Assembly (NCBI RefSeq): GCF_022483985.1 | Contig: NZ_JAKVME010000001.1 | Span: 992,001-1,056,000, forward strand | DNA: 64,000 nucleotides | Source of the DNA: Acetobacter sp. | GTDB taxonomy: Bacteria; Pseudomonadota; Alphaproteobacteria; Acetobacterales; Acetobacteraceae | Direction of reading: 5' to 3' | In this document: in pieces, positions 15,869-25,377 of the stretch | How positions within the stretch are numbered: position 1 is the stretch's first letter | Layout: the number at the start of each line of letters is the position of its first letter | Made by a program: the position numbers and the translations under genes | Notes under the pieces: generated by a model | What the model saw: only the letters and a program-made list of their open reading frames with translations | Databases searched by the model: none | What the model was told of the DNA's origin: nothing

Positions 15869-17536
15869 CTAGAAGAAAAGCACTGCACCACCGGAAGCGG
15901 AGTTATCCTTTCCGCGATTGCCATTATGCGCGATTGATTCAGTGTGGCTGTATTCAGCGACAAACTGAATCCAGTCCGTCCATTTGTAGAACAGGGCGCC
16001 CACTTCAGATTCGTTGCGTCGAACGAGGACAGAGTCGATTTCACCCGGAGCCTGATAGAGATTGCTGACACCATAGCTCGCGGCGAGACGAAGACGCTTG
16101 TCGAACGAGTAGGAGCCCTGAACGTAATATCCTTCAGAATTACGTTTGTTACCTGCTGGCGTGATGCCGTCAAAGAACAGGCCCGTAGTGCCCAGACCAC
16201 TCGCCCGATAATAATAGCCCAGCCCCTCGAAGCCCCTGTAGGTGATCTTGGCGCCGAATTCTCCGGCTTCAACTGTGGCGCTCTTGCCCTGATTTTCGCT
16301 GATAACGGAAGAATAAAGCCTCTGCTGATGCTGGATCAGGAATCCGGCCCAGATACGTCCCTTGAGATCGCCACTGGTGAAATCATAGGTGATCTTGCCC
16401 TGAGCCATCGGCGCGCTGTGATGCGTGGACTGCGCGGAGAGTGCGTCCGGCCCGGCGCCATTATTGTTTGTTCCGGCGAAATTGAACTCATCCATCGGCT
16501 GCATGACGCCGACCGTGACCTGCACACCGCTCATCATGGGCGACTGATAGGAAATCTGTGGAATCCAGTCCGCATAGAGATAACCGACGCCGATACGGCC
16601 AAGGCTGGTGTTGCCGGGCGCTGAGTTTCCACCGATGGAGCCAAGGGTAATGAGAGTGGCATCGGAAAGGATAGCGTCGGAGCCGAAGATGCCAAGATCG
16701 CGGCCGATCTTGATGGTTCCCATCTTCTTGTTTCCAAAAGTCATGTAAATCTGACGGAAATCGATGCCGGGCGTTCCAAGACCGACAGGGCTGCCGCCTG
16801 AGTTGGCGTTCATGGCTCCCGGCTTGTTGTTGTCGAGGCCGGGATACATGCCGAACACCGCCGCCATGTCGATACCATCCTGCGTGGTGGTGATCTTGGT
16901 GATCAGGGCGGCAGGCAGGTAACCGTTACGAACGGCGCTGGCGTCAAACTTGTTGCCGCCAGCGCCAGCGGATGTTCCGCCGCCGACATAGCGTCCGTAT
17001 GCGTTGTCGTATGTATAGAAGCCGTTCACGAAACCGGACAGGTTGATCGCGACAGAACCGGCGTGGAAGGTCACGCCTTTGCCGGGAACGTATTTGTCCG
17101 CCCGGACAATGCCGGGATCATTGATGGCCGCCTGAGCCGCCAGCATGGACTGGCGCGCCGAGCGTGCGCTGGCTGCGGCGTCATCGGCGGCATCCTGCAC
17201 GTCCAGAAAGACCGGCGTGACATCGGAACCGCTGGCCACCGTGACACGATGGGCGGAGGAGGCTGCGCGCATGTGGCCTGCACGCTCCTGATCCCGTGCG
17301 GACGCCAGACGGGCGGGGCGACGTTCGCCACGATCCGATGCGTCCATTTCCTGCTGATGACGCCTGTGCTTGGTCATCAGAGCGCTGTATTCGCCCTGAG
17401 TAAGACTGCCCTTGAGCTTCAGGATATCCAGCAGGTCGGTATATTCATCGGCTCTGGCCTGATGGGCTGTGACAAACAGTGAAGAGCTTGCGAGCAGGCC
17501 GGCAACCAGCAGGTGATGTCGGCTCGAACGACGCAT
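15869..17536 (-). CDS. Outer-membrane porin
   Basis: Starting at ATG 17536 gives a 555-residue precursor with a clear signal peptide (LLVAGLLASSSLFVTAHQARA). A short conserved helical segment follows (YTDLLDILKLKGSLTQGEYSALM). After a linker, a beta-barrel of alternating residues ends in the aromatic C-terminus VLFF required for barrel insertion. The barrel is Gly/Asn/Tyr-rich, with strands such as NLSGFVNGFYTYDNAYGR. It belongs with the large porins common in acetic acid bacteria. The transported solute is unknown, although a Pho-box-like element upstream raises the possibility of phosphate. The in-frame start at 17620 lacks a signal peptide. Confidence 0.82.
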   Translation of the reverse strand: MRRSSRHHLLVAGLLASSSLFVTAHQARADEYTDLLDILKLKGSLTQGEYSALMTKHRRHQQEMDASDRGERRPARLASARDQERAGHMRAASSAHRVTVASGSDVTPVFLDVQDAADDAAASARSARQSMLAAQAAINDPGIVRADKYVPGKGVTFHAGSVAINLSGFVNGFYTYDNAYGRYVGGGTSAGAGGNKFDASAVRNGYLPAALITKITTTQDGIDMAAVFGMYPGLDNNKPGAMNANSGGSPVGLGTPGIDFRQIYMTFGNKKMGTIKIGRDLGIFGSDAILSDATLITLGSIGGNSAPGNTSLGRIGVGYLYADWIPQISYQSPMMSGVQVTVGVMQPMDEFNFAGTNNNGAGPDALSAQSTHHSAPMAQGKITYDFTSGDLKGRIWAGFLIQHQQRLYSSVISENQGKSATVEAGEFGAKITYRGFEGLGYYYRASGLGTTGLFFDGITPAGNKRNSEGYYVQGSYSFDKRLRLAASYGVSNLYQAPGEIDSVLVRRNESEVGALFYKWTDWIQFVAEYSHTESIAHNGNRGKDNSASGGAVLFF

Positions 17537-17683
17537 GTTTCCGGATACTACCGACGAATCCGGCCGATATCGGCCACAGGCGCGCAAGGCAGAAAACAGG
17601 GCCAGCTGAACTCCGATCATTTTGGTCCTTTTCGAGCCTGCGCGGGCGCGGCTTCGTGAAGCCTTCAGCCGGGCTGGGCATGG

Positions 17684-17701
17684 TGAAACAGTAATATGAC
17701 A
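17684..17701 (-). promoter_or_regulatory. Pho-box-like repeat upstream of the porin
   Basis: On the minus strand two seven-base units, TTGTCAT and CTGTTTC, are separated by four bases (ATTA). This is the spacing of a PhoB box (CTGTCAT units). It lies about 150 bases upstream of the porin start. The block GAAACAGTAAT (plus strand) is repeated at 17684 and 17723. The match to consensus is imperfect. Confidence 0.3.
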
Positions 17702-17801
17702 ACGCTACGACCGAAATGTGACGAAACAGTAATGGCGGTCAACGAAATATGTGCCAGCTAAAGGTCTTGTGATCGAATGCGTCTTCACGCGAGCCTTATA
17801 C

Positions 17802-18677
17802 TCATGGCTGAACCCCGTTTGTGATGACAACAGGGGGAGGGGCAGCCTCGCCGATGGATTGCAGCAGGTCCGTCTCGATTGTCGTGGCCATGGCCGCCAT
17901 GGGAAGGGCGTGCGGCGTGTTGATGAATGGCTCCTGCAAATCAGCGCCGGTCTTGTCCAGCACCACGAACAGCAGTCCGACCAGTGAGGATCCGAGAGGT
18001 GTGATCCAGCCCAGCGTCTGAACGGCAGACAGCGGCAGCACGACGCAGAAAATATTGGCCAGAGCACGGGGGAGGCCTGAATACTGTATGGGCAGGGGCG
18101 TTTTCTGAATCCGCTCCAGCCCGCCCTGAGCATTGGCCAGATCAGAAAGAATGCGATCAATCTGCCCGTGCAGAGCGCCGTCGATGCCGAGTTTCGTGGC
18201 TTCCTCGGTCACGCCCAGTCCCAACTGGACCAGAATGCCGTTCGGCTGGTTCTTCCATCCTTTGATACGGGCCGCCATTTCGGGAGAAAGCAGCCGTTCC
18301 ACGTCTTTTGTGGCGTCCACTTCGCCCAGAGCCGTTCTGAGCGCATGCGGATAAGCGGCCATCGCCCGAACAAGATCCTTGCGTCCACCCAGTATGGAGC
18401 AGACCTGACGACCGAAAGAGCGGGAATTGTTGGTGATGGCGCCCCAGAGGGTGCGGCCTTCCCACCAGCGGGCATAGGCTGTGTTGTTCCGCACACTCAT
18501 GAAAAGGGCCAGCGCTGATCCGATCAGGGAAAGCGGCAGACTGGGGATTTCCATCCATTCCTGATGGAAAAGCTGGTAGAGAATGACGACCACAAAATCC
18601 CATGCGGCCAGAAGGAGAAGGGTGCCGATGCTTTCCCGCATCAGAACCATGAGACCAATCCGCTTGTTGACGATCAT
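17802..18677 (-). CDS. Bestrophin-family ion channel protein
   Basis: From ATG 18677 the product has 291 residues and begins MIVNKRIGLMVLMRESIGTL. It has the bestrophin/RFP-TM pattern: about four transmembrane helices, PSLPLSLIGSALALFMSVRNNTAYARWWEGR after TM1, and a conserved gating-neck helix later (GLPRALANIFCVVLPL). Bacterial bestrophins form pentameric channels that are typically cation-permeable. The open frame extends to 19019, but those extra 114 residues are low-quality and lie upstream of the conserved start. It is transcribed divergently from the YqaA-like gene. Confidence 0.93.
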   Translation of the reverse strand: MIVNKRIGLMVLMRESIGTLLLLAAWDFVVVILYQLFHQEWMEIPSLPLSLIGSALALFMSVRNNTAYARWWEGRTLWGAITNNSRSFGRQVCSILGGRKDLVRAMAAYPHALRTALGEVDATKDVERLLSPEMAARIKGWKNQPNGILVQLGLGVTEEATKLGIDGALHGQIDRILSDLANAQGGLERIQKTPLPIQYSGLPRALANIFCVVLPLSAVQTLGWITPLGSSLVGLLFVVLDKTGADLQEPFINTPHALPMAAMATTIETDLLQSIGEAAPPPVVITNGVQP

Positions 18678-19143
18678 ACGTTGCCGTCTTTCCGTATCTA
18701 GCTCTGTTTGTTCGATGACGGACTGTAAGACACAATCATATCGACGCGAAGCCGAACGTCTTTGACATAGTTTATCTGCACTGTTTTTTGATGGATAAAA
18801 GTTGGCATAATATATCTTATGCGACTTACGTGTGTGTCGATAAAACTGTCTCCGGAAGTTTCGAGCCTCCTGTGACGGCACAACCATCAGTGGATATGGT
18901 CCTGTTCCATCTGAAACTGTGTGCGTTGCTGTCTCTGAAGGCCCAACAAACCCGCTTCTCGCCTTCCCCTCCTTCTCTTCCTGCGAGAATTCTGGAGCAA
19001 ACAGAGATCGATACCCCACTCCTGAACGTCATTTTTACGCTTCACCGATAAATAATCAGCAAGGACAATCATCAGCCTTGCTCATTACGCGCTCGAAGTG
19101 GCATGCCTGCGCCAGCTTAACTGGATACGGGGTTTCTGCCGTC
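18678..19143. other. 466-bp gene-free divergent intergenic region
   Basis: This region lies between the divergent bestrophin and YqaA-like genes. It contains an AT-rich stretch (18770-18830) with a GCATAA/TTATGC inverted repeat and a TTGACA hexamer near 18761. No convincing coding sequence is seen: the open frames here have no homology-like motifs or ribosome-binding sites. It presumably holds both promoters. Confidence 0.5.
18805..18822. repeat. Operator-like inverted repeat GCATAA-N6-TTATGC
   Basis: Perfect six-base arms are separated by TATATC in the AT-rich part of the bestrophin/YqaA divergent region. The geometry fits a dimeric regulator site. The regulator is unknown. Confidence 0.35.
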
Positions 19144-19722
19144 ATGCTTGACCGTCTTTATGCGCGCGTGCGTGCTCATGCGGCTGGTCCCAATGCCCCG
19201 TTGTTTCTGGCTCTTCTTGCGTTCTCTGAGGCAAGTTTCTTTCCTCTACCCCCGGAAGTCCTGCTCGTGCCGATGGTCCTCGCCGACAGGTCCAAAGCAT
19301 GGCGTTATGCGGCCATTGCGACGCTGGCCAGTGTCTCGGGAGGCGTGCTCGGATGGTATATCGGAGCCTTCCTGCTTGAAGTCATAGCGCGCCCGATCGT
19401 TCATTTTTACCATGCCGACGCCACGCTGGCGGCCTTACAGGAAAAGTTCCGCACCTGGGGTGTCTGGATCGTGCTCATCAAGGGACTGACGCCTGTTCCC
19501 TATAAATTTGTGACCATTGCAAGCGGCGCAGCACATTTTGCGCTGTTGCCATTTGTCGCGGCCAGTCTGGTGACGCGTGCGGCGCGGTTTTTTCTCGTGG
19601 CGGGATTGCTGCGCCATTTTGGAGCGCCGATTGAAACATTCATCGAGAAACGCCTGCCTCTGGTGTGTGGCGCTTTTGCCGTGGCCTTGATTGGTGGCGT
19701 TATCGCATTGACTTATTTATAA
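19144..19722 (+). CDS. DedA/YqaA-like (VTT-domain) inner-membrane protein
   Basis: The ATG at 19144 gives a 192-residue polytopic protein. It shows the SNARE-associated/VTT pattern: FSEASFFPLPPEVLLVPMVLAD near residue 28, the glycine-rich helix VSGGVLGWYIGAFLLE, and KGLTPVPYKFVTIASGAAHF with the conserved Pro and Lys. YqaA/DedA proteins act in membrane homeostasis and lipid-carrier recycling. The open frame runs upstream to 18919, but that part looks non-coding. No ribosome-binding site stands out. It is followed by the kinase gene after 215 bases and is likely a separate unit. Confidence 0.85.
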   Translation: MLDRLYARVRAHAAGPNAPLFLALLAFSEASFFPLPPEVLLVPMVLADRSKAWRYAAIATLASVSGGVLGWYIGAFLLEVIARPIVHFYHADATLAALQEKFRTWGVWIVLIKGLTPVPYKFVTIASGAAHFALLPFVAASLVTRAARFFLVAGLLRHFGAPIETFIEKRLPLVCGAFAVALIGGVIALTYL

Positions 19723-19937
19723 ATATTTTCAGAGAAGCATTTTTTATATTTTGCGACGCTCCCGGTGTGTTAGAAACAGAAAAGGCTATCCGGGTTTGTG
19801 CCGGACCGAACTGACGAGAGGGAGATTTTTTTCAGCGCACACTGCCAACCGTAGCCATGTGAAATCACGGTGGAAGTAGCCGATGCCTTTTATCGGCTGA
19901 GAAAGAAGCATGGCGGCTCACGGGGTGGATATAACGA

Positions 19938-22526
19938 ATGGAATTCAGCAGAGAAAAGCGCGAAGCAGTCTGGAGTGAGACCCGACAGGGCCCACGTCCG
20001 GCGGCGACAGCTCCCGTTGAATATGAAGGCATGACTTCGGGGAATTTTCTTCAGGCACGGGGATGTCTCCTGTGTTTTGATACACATTCACTCCGGTTGC
20101 AGCGTTATTCCGTCAACGCGCCTGCCTTTCTCTCGCAGTCTGGTATGGCGCTCGGGAATACGTTCGTTCAATGCGCCGCCGAGGTCGCCGCCCGCGCCAT
20201 ACTGGGCGCGCTACAGGAAAATCAGGTTACAGGCCGCCCGGCCCTGCTTTTCAACCTCCCCATCGGCCCTCAGCCTGTGTTCTGCGACATCGCCGTCCAT
20301 GTTTCTGGTGATGACCTTGTCATCGAGTGCACGCCTCCCGGCCCCCCACAACTGGCTGGCTCCCTCATTCGCCACCTGAGAAGCGCGATTGACTGCATGA
20401 GAGAGAACAACGAGCTTCTCTCGCTGTGTCAGGCCGCCGTCGTTCAGATGAGAATGATCGTGGATTATGATCATGTCATGCTGTACCGGTTCGCACCGCA
20501 TGGGCTGGCTGAAGTGATGGCCGATGACTGCGCTCCCGGACTACCCCGTCTGTCCGGACAGTACATATCCCGCGAAGGCATGCCCGATATCCTCAGAAAG
20601 CTTTATCGGCGCTCCCTTATCCGGGTCGTTGAAAACGTCTCGGCGGAACCGGTTGAAATCCTGTCGGCTCCCGGCCTGCCGCCGCTCGATCTCTCGCTTG
20701 TCATGATGCGTGCCTCATCGGAATGCCGACAGGCCTATATGAGCGCCTGCGGTGTCGAGGCGACAATGCTGCTGGCCCTGATCGTTGACGGGGCGTTATG
20801 GGGCATGCTGATCGGGCGCAACTACACGCCCAAGAACGTCACGATGGATGAGCGGGCCGTCGCGAAGATGTTCAGCGAATATGTGGCGCTTCAGATTGCC
20901 GCCAATGTTCGCGCCAGCCGTTTGCAGGTTACGCAGAAAACATATGCGGCCATTCATGGATTTGTGCATGATGCCGCCTCTGCGACTGATATCCCGGCCT
21001 ATATCCGTGCTCACGCGGCGGATCTGATGTCACAGGCGGAGTGCGATGGGGTAGCCGTCTGGATTGACGGGCATCCAGCAGTTTACGGGTTTGAGATTTC
21101 GCCTCAGTCCGTGTCGGAACTGGTCCGCTGGTCAGGATCCTACAGGGGCGGGATCACTCATATCTGGGATACCGTTTCACTCGTCAGGGACGTCCCTTCT
21201 CTGGTGACGCATCTGCCCGGTGTCGCCGGAATGATGGTTGTGCCTTTGACTGCCCAGCCGGGGGATTATCTGTATTTCTTCCGCAAGGAAAAGGTTCGCA
21301 TCGTCAACCGTGCCCCGTTGCCCGGCGAGAGCCCGACAGTGCGGTATGGTAAAGGCGGTTTGTGCCACGATACCGTTCATGACTGTTCGGCGACATGGAC
21401 TGTCGAGGACGAGGAAGCGGCGGAAGAACTGCGCGCCGCCCTGATCGAGGCGACAGGCACTTACTATCAGGCGCTCCTTGAGCAAAGATCGCAGGCCGAA
21501 GCGCGTCAACGGCTCCTGAATGACGAACTGACGCATCGTGTCAAAAACATCCTGTCAATCGTGCAGTCCGTTGTCGGCCGTTCCATTGTCGAGGAAAGAT
21601 CGCAGAAAGACAGCATCCAGAGGCTGCGTGACCGTATCAAGGCGCTCGCCGTTGCTCACGACCAGATCGTGAGCGCCAATAGCGGCGGGTATCTCTATGC
21701 CCTGCTTGAAGCTGAACTGGCTCCCTACACCATCCGGCCCGACGCCATAACGGTGACCGGTCCTGATCTGTGGATGCCGGGAAAAGCGCTTTCCGTCATG
21801 ACGCTTCTCTTTCATGAACTTGCGACCAATGCTGCAAAGTATGGTTCGTTATCATGTGAGGCCGGACATCTCGCCATTTCATGGACATTCAATGCAGTCA
21901 GTCAGAGCTGGGATATCCTGTGGAAGGAAAGCGGTGGCCCTCCGGTCAGCGAGCCGACCCATCTGGGCTTTGGGTCGATGCTGCTTTCCCGGGCCCTGAC
22001 GCATGAACTCGGCGGGGTCGCGGAGCGCACGTTCTGTCCGGACGGCGTGAACATCCTGCTGTCTGTTCCTGCCCGCTTTGTAAATCAGGCTCCCGAGCAT
22101 GATCGAAAGCCGTGGTCCATGACTCATCAGAACAGCCATGCCCCCGCTGAAGATCAAAAAAGAGACGTCAATCTCCGGAATGCCCATGTCCTGATTGTGG
22201 AAGATCAGATGCTGATCGCGATGGAGATTGAAGACATCCTCACCGATCATGGAGTGGCCGGAGTCCTGACTGCCGCTTCGGTCAGCGAGGCGAAAAAGCT
22301 GATCCTTTCTTCCAGACCGGACGTTGCTGTCCTGGACATCAATCTCGGCGAGGAAGATGTCATCGATGTCGCTGTCATCCTGCGCGAGCGAAAAGTGGCC
22401 TTCATCTTTACGACTGGCTACACGGGGGAAGACATGATTCCACCGGAATTCGCCGATGTGCCTGTCATACATAAGCCCTATGCTCCCTCTGTCCTGATCC
22501 GTAACCTTCAGGCTGCCCTTGCATGA
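19938..22526 (+). CDS. Phytochrome-like HWE histidine kinase with C-terminal receiver, chromophore site lost
   Basis: The 862-residue protein has this order: PAS-like (about 35-135), GAF (about 150-330), PHY-like (about 340-500), HWE histidine kinase with phosphoacceptor His533 in ELTHRVKNILS and N-box FHELATNAAKYG, and a receiver (about 740-860) with phosphoacceptor Asp800 in VLDINLG. The domain order is that of bacteriophytochrome hybrid kinases. No cysteine precedes residue 43, so the biliverdin-attachment Cys is absent. The PASDIP motif is degenerate (REGMPDILRKLY). The pocket His is Arg264, and the second His pair is Arg294-Asn295. It probably senses something other than light through bilin. 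No bphO is adjacent. HWE kinases often feed the general stress response. Confidence 0.87.
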   Translation: MEFSREKREAVWSETRQGPRPAATAPVEYEGMTSGNFLQARGCLLCFDTHSLRLQRYSVNAPAFLSQSGMALGNTFVQCAAEVAARAILGALQENQVTGRPALLFNLPIGPQPVFCDIAVHVSGDDLVIECTPPGPPQLAGSLIRHLRSAIDCMRENNELLSLCQAAVVQMRMIVDYDHVMLYRFAPHGLAEVMADDCAPGLPRLSGQYISREGMPDILRKLYRRSLIRVVENVSAEPVEILSAPGLPPLDLSLVMMRASSECRQAYMSACGVEATMLLALIVDGALWGMLIGRNYTPKNVTMDERAVAKMFSEYVALQIAANVRASRLQVTQKTYAAIHGFVHDAASATDIPAYIRAHAADLMSQAECDGVAVWIDGHPAVYGFEISPQSVSELVRWSGSYRGGITHIWDTVSLVRDVPSLVTHLPGVAGMMVVPLTAQPGDYLYFFRKEKVRIVNRAPLPGESPTVRYGKGGLCHDTVHDCSATWTVEDEEAAEELRAALIEATGTYYQALLEQRSQAEARQRLLNDELTHRVKNILSIVQSVVGRSIVEERSQKDSIQRLRDRIKALAVAHDQIVSANSGGYLYALLEAELAPYTIRPDAITVTGPDLWMPGKALSVMTLLFHELATNAAKYGSLSCEAGHLAISWTFNAVSQSWDILWKESGGPPVSEPTHLGFGSMLLSRALTHELGGVAERTFCPDGVNILLSVPARFVNQAPEHDRKPWSMTHQNSHAPAEDQKRDVNLRNAHVLIVEDQMLIAMEIEDILTDHGVAGVLTAASVSEAKKLILSSRPDVAVLDINLGEEDVIDVAVILRERKVAFIFTTGYTGEDMIPPEFADVPVIHKPYAPSVLIRNLQAALA

Positions 22527-22538
22527 TTCCAGACGGAT

Positions 22539-23522
22539 TCACGGCACCAGCACAGCCGCGCCGTCAAACCGTCCATGTCGAAGATCGTCCAGCGCATCGT
22601 TCGCCTTGCGAAGCGGGTAAGGTCTGGTGGTGGTCGTGATACCCATCTTCGGAGCGAGAGAGAGAAAATCGAGCCCATCCTGCCGCGTCAGATTGGCGAT
22701 TGAGACAATCTCGCGCTCTTCCCACAGGGTATCGTAGGAAAACGCTGGAATTTCACTCATATGAATCCCGGCACAGACCACGCGGCAACCTTTGCGAATG
22801 ACCTTGAGAGCCGCAGGCACGAGAGCGCCGACAGACGCAAAGATGATCGCTCCATCAAGAAGATCCGGCGGCGTTTCGTCCGAACCGCCTGCCCAGACAG
22901 CCCCAAGTGATCGCGCGAAAGCCTGCTTTTCCGTATCGCCGGGTGTAGTGAAGGCATAGACCTCCCTGCCCTGCCAACGCAGAACCTGAGCGATGATGTG
23001 TGCGGCGGCCCCAAATCCGTAAAGCCCGATTTTCCTGCCGTTCCCCACGTGAGACAGCGACCGCCAGCCGATCAGTCCGGCACAGAGCAGCGGTGCGAGA
23101 GAAACATCGTCCCCCTCTTCTCCCAGCGGAAAGGCGTAGCGCGCATCAGCCACCGCCATCGTCGCGTAACCGCCGTTGCGCGTGTAGCCGGTGAACAGCG
23201 GATGATCGCAGAGGTTCTCCTTCCCCTCGTTGCAATAGACACAGTGACCGCATGTATGTCCCAGCCAGGGAATACCCACGCGCTGGCCAATGGTCAGATC
23301 TGTGACGCCATCCCCCAGTTCGTCGATCCGGCCGACAATTTCATGACCCGGAATGATCGGCAGCGCCGGATGCGTCAGGTCGCCATCTACCACATGCAGA
23401 TCCGTTCGGCATACTCCGCAGGCTCCAACCTTCACACGAATCTGCCCCGGCCCCGGATGAGGGTCCGGAAGCTCCACCCCTTCAAGCGGGGCGTGGGGTC
23501 TACTGAGCTGCATCGCAAACAT
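22539..23522 (-). CDS. Zinc-dependent alcohol dehydrogenase
   Basis: The start at ATG 23522 follows GGGAGAC. The 327-residue MDR enzyme has the catalytic zinc residues CGVCRTDLH and GHEIVG. The structural zinc lobe has four cysteines (CGHCVYCNEGKENLC), and LYGFGAAAHIIAQ is the nucleotide-binding loop. It should oxidise alcohols or reduce aldehydes with NAD(P). Length and motif order fit the AdhA-like, zinc-binding 327-340-residue group. The open frame extends to 23774, but the extension is not family-like. It converges tightly with the kinase gene and diverges from the DUF3147 gene. Confidence 0.92.
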   Translation of the reverse strand: MFAMQLSRPHAPLEGVELPDPHPGPGQIRVKVGACGVCRTDLHVVDGDLTHPALPIIPGHEIVGRIDELGDGVTDLTIGQRVGIPWLGHTCGHCVYCNEGKENLCDHPLFTGYTRNGGYATMAVADARYAFPLGEEGDDVSLAPLLCAGLIGWRSLSHVGNGRKIGLYGFGAAAHIIAQVLRWQGREVYAFTTPGDTEKQAFARSLGAVWAGGSDETPPDLLDGAIIFASVGALVPAALKVIRKGCRVVCAGIHMSEIPAFSYDTLWEEREIVSIANLTRQDGLDFLSLAPKMGITTTTRPYPLRKANDALDDLRHGRFDGAAVLVP

Positions 23523-23674
23523 TTCTGTCTCCCTTGCCCGATCAGGTCTGGCTGATATCGCGGTGGGGTGCATTGATAACGCGCAGGCGAATCTGATTTT
23601 TTCCTCGAAATATCGTGGAACTGGGCAGAGCATTGAAAACAGGTTAACGCACAGAAAAATAAGGCAGGGCGTCG

Positions 23675-24022
23675 ATGTTTTTTCTTCTGAAAGTCGTGCT
23701 TTCCGGACTGATGATCGCCCTCGCCTCCTCGGTCGCCAAACGATACCCGGCTGCAGGCGCCCTGATCGCCTCACTGCCTCTTGTCTCGATTTTCGGGATG
23801 CTCTGGCTGTGGCAGGAAACCAATGACGCCGAGCGGATGCAGGCCCACGTCTTTGCGACGTTCTGGTATGTGCTGCCTTCCCTGCCGATGTTTCTGCTCA
23901 TACCATGGACGATGAAACACGGACTCTCTTTCTATCCCGCCCTGCTGGGTGGATGCTGTCTGACATTCGGGCTTTATGCGGCGACGATGGGGATGCTGCG
24001 CTGGTTTGGATATTCGCTGTAA
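23675..24022 (+). CDS. DUF3147-family small membrane protein
   Basis: The 115-residue protein has four predicted transmembrane helices. The conserved N-terminal region LSGLMIALASSVAKRYPAAGALIASLPLVSI is followed by a WQETND loop, which is the DUF3147 pattern. No function is established for the family. It stands alone between the divergent alcohol dehydrogenase and the lldD gene. Confidence 0.8.
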   Translation: MFFLLKVVLSGLMIALASSVAKRYPAAGALIASLPLVSIFGMLWLWQETNDAERMQAHVFATFWYVLPSLPMFLLIPWTMKHGLSFYPALLGGCCLTFGLYAATMGMLRWFGYSL

Positions 24023-24106
24023 CGGCTGAACAAACCAGCTTCAGACTCATGACGATCTACGTGCCGGAAGGGTTTTTTCGGCCAATCATACCGCCCTGTT
24101 ATTGCA

Positions 24107-24125
24107 AATGAGAACAATTATCATT
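24107..24125. promoter_or_regulatory. Fur-box-like operator upstream of lldD
   Basis: AATGAGAACAATTATCATT is a near-palindromic 19-mer matching the Fur box pattern (AATGATAAT/ATTATCATT halves). It lies 72 bases upstream of the lldD start. The 24-base block 24102-24125 matches the one at 61434-61457, upstream of a siderophore receptor, at 22 positions. Confidence 0.65.
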
Positions 24126-24196
24126 TATCTGTCAATTCAAATCATCGCATAGCGCCGGAACAACCGTTCCAGAAAACCGGCAACAGGAGATTGGGA

Positions 24197-25348
24197 TTGA
24201 TCATTTCAGCGCCATCGGATTATCGGGAAGCCGCCCGCCGCCGTCTGCCGCCATTCCTGTTTCAGTATATCGATGGCGGATCGTATGCCGAGCATACCAT
24301 GAGGCGTAACATCTCCGATCTGTCGGATATTGCGCTCAGGCAGCGTATTCTCAAAAATGTCTCCAGCCTCAGCACACAGACAGATCTTTTCGGCCGCAGG
24401 CTGTCGCTTCCCGCGGCTCTGGCGCCCGTGGGTCTGACAGGAATGTGTGCACGACGTGGCGAGGTGCAGGCCGCCAGAGCAGCGGCGAAAAAGGGCATTC
24501 CCTTCACACTTTCAACGGTCTCGGTCTGCCCGATCGAGGAAGTGCAGAGTCAGTCCTTGCAGCCGATCTGGTTCCAGCTCTACGTGCTCAAGGACCGGGG
24601 CTTCATGAAGAACGTTCTGGAACGCGCCAAGGCTGCGGGGATCGGCACGCTGGTCTTCACCGTGGACATGCCGACGCCGGGGGCGCGTTACCGCGACGCG
24701 CATTCCGGCATGTCAGGCCCCTACGCCGCGCTGAGACGTTATCTTCAGGCTGCCACACATCCTGACTGGGCATGGAATGTCGGGCTACGCGGGCGACCGC
24801 ATGATCTGGGCAACATCTCGGTCTATCGCGGCAGCCCGACGAAGCTGGACGACTATATTGGTTGGCTGGCCGGTAACTTTGATCCTTCCATCGGCTGGAA
24901 GGATCTGGAATGGATCCGTGAGTTCTGGACAGGCCCGATGATCATCAAGGGGATACTCGATCCGGAAGACGCGCAGGATGCCGTGAGGTTCGGCGCGGAC
25001 GGGATTGTCGTCTCCAATCATGGAGGTCGTCAGCTCGATGGTGTTCTCTCAAGTTGCCGCGCCCTTCCGCCCATCGTGGATCAGGTCAAGGGAAAGCTGG
25101 CGATTCTGGCGGATTCCGGCGTGCGTTCCGGTCTCGATATCGCACGGATGGTCGCTCTGGGCGCGGACGCCGTGTTGCTGGGGCGGGCATTTGTCTATGC
25201 GCTGGCCGCGGACGGTCAGGCTGGCGTCGAAAATCTTATTTCCCTGATGGAAAAGGAGCTTCAGGTCGCCATGACACTGACAGGGGCCAGTTCGATTGCG
25301 GACATCACACGTGAAAGTATCGAAAAACTGGATAGCAACTCGCTCTGA
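24197..25348 (+). CDS. lldD: L-lactate dehydrogenase (quinone/cytochrome-linked, FMN)
   Basis: The 383-residue FMN enzyme of the alpha-hydroxy-acid oxidase family starts at TTG 24197, with AGGAG seven bases upstream. This gives [20 protein letters not shown], which matches the LldD N-terminus. Catalytic and FMN motifs are present: [40 protein letters not shown] and the active-site [10 protein letters not shown]. LldD oxidises L-lactate to pyruvate at the inner membrane and passes electrons to quinone. It is an important energy route in acetic acid bacteria. The Fur-like site upstream suggests iron-responsive control. No lactate permease or LldR regulator is adjacent. Confidence 0.94.
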   Translation: MIISAPSDYREAARRRLPPFLFQYIDGGSYAEHTMRRNISDLSDIALRQRILKNVSSLSTQTDLFGRRLSLPAALAPVGLTGMCARRGEVQAARAAAKKGIPFTLSTVSVCPIEEVQSQSLQPIWFQLYVLKDRGFMKNVLERAKAAGIGTLVFTVDMPTPGARYRDAHSGMSGPYAALRRYLQAATHPDWAWNVGLRGRPHDLGNISVYRGSPTKLDDYIGWLAGNFDPSIGWKDLEWIREFWTGPMIIKGILDPEDAQDAVRFGADGIVVSNHGGRQLDGVLSSCRALPPIVDQVKGKLAILADSGVRSGLDIARMVALGADAVLLGRAFVYALAADGQAGVENLISLMEKELQVAMTLTGASSIADITRESIEKLDSNSL

Positions 25349-25377
25349 TGACGTGACCGGTCTGCAAACCGCAACAG

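Noticed and set aside
18678..19019. 114-residue N-terminal extension of the bestrophin
   Set aside because: No motif, and family members begin at the position corresponding to ATG 18677.
18788..19051. 87-codon plus-strand frame in the bestrophin/YqaA divergent region
   Set aside because: It has no ribosome-binding site, no recognisable domain, and overlaps the promoter region.
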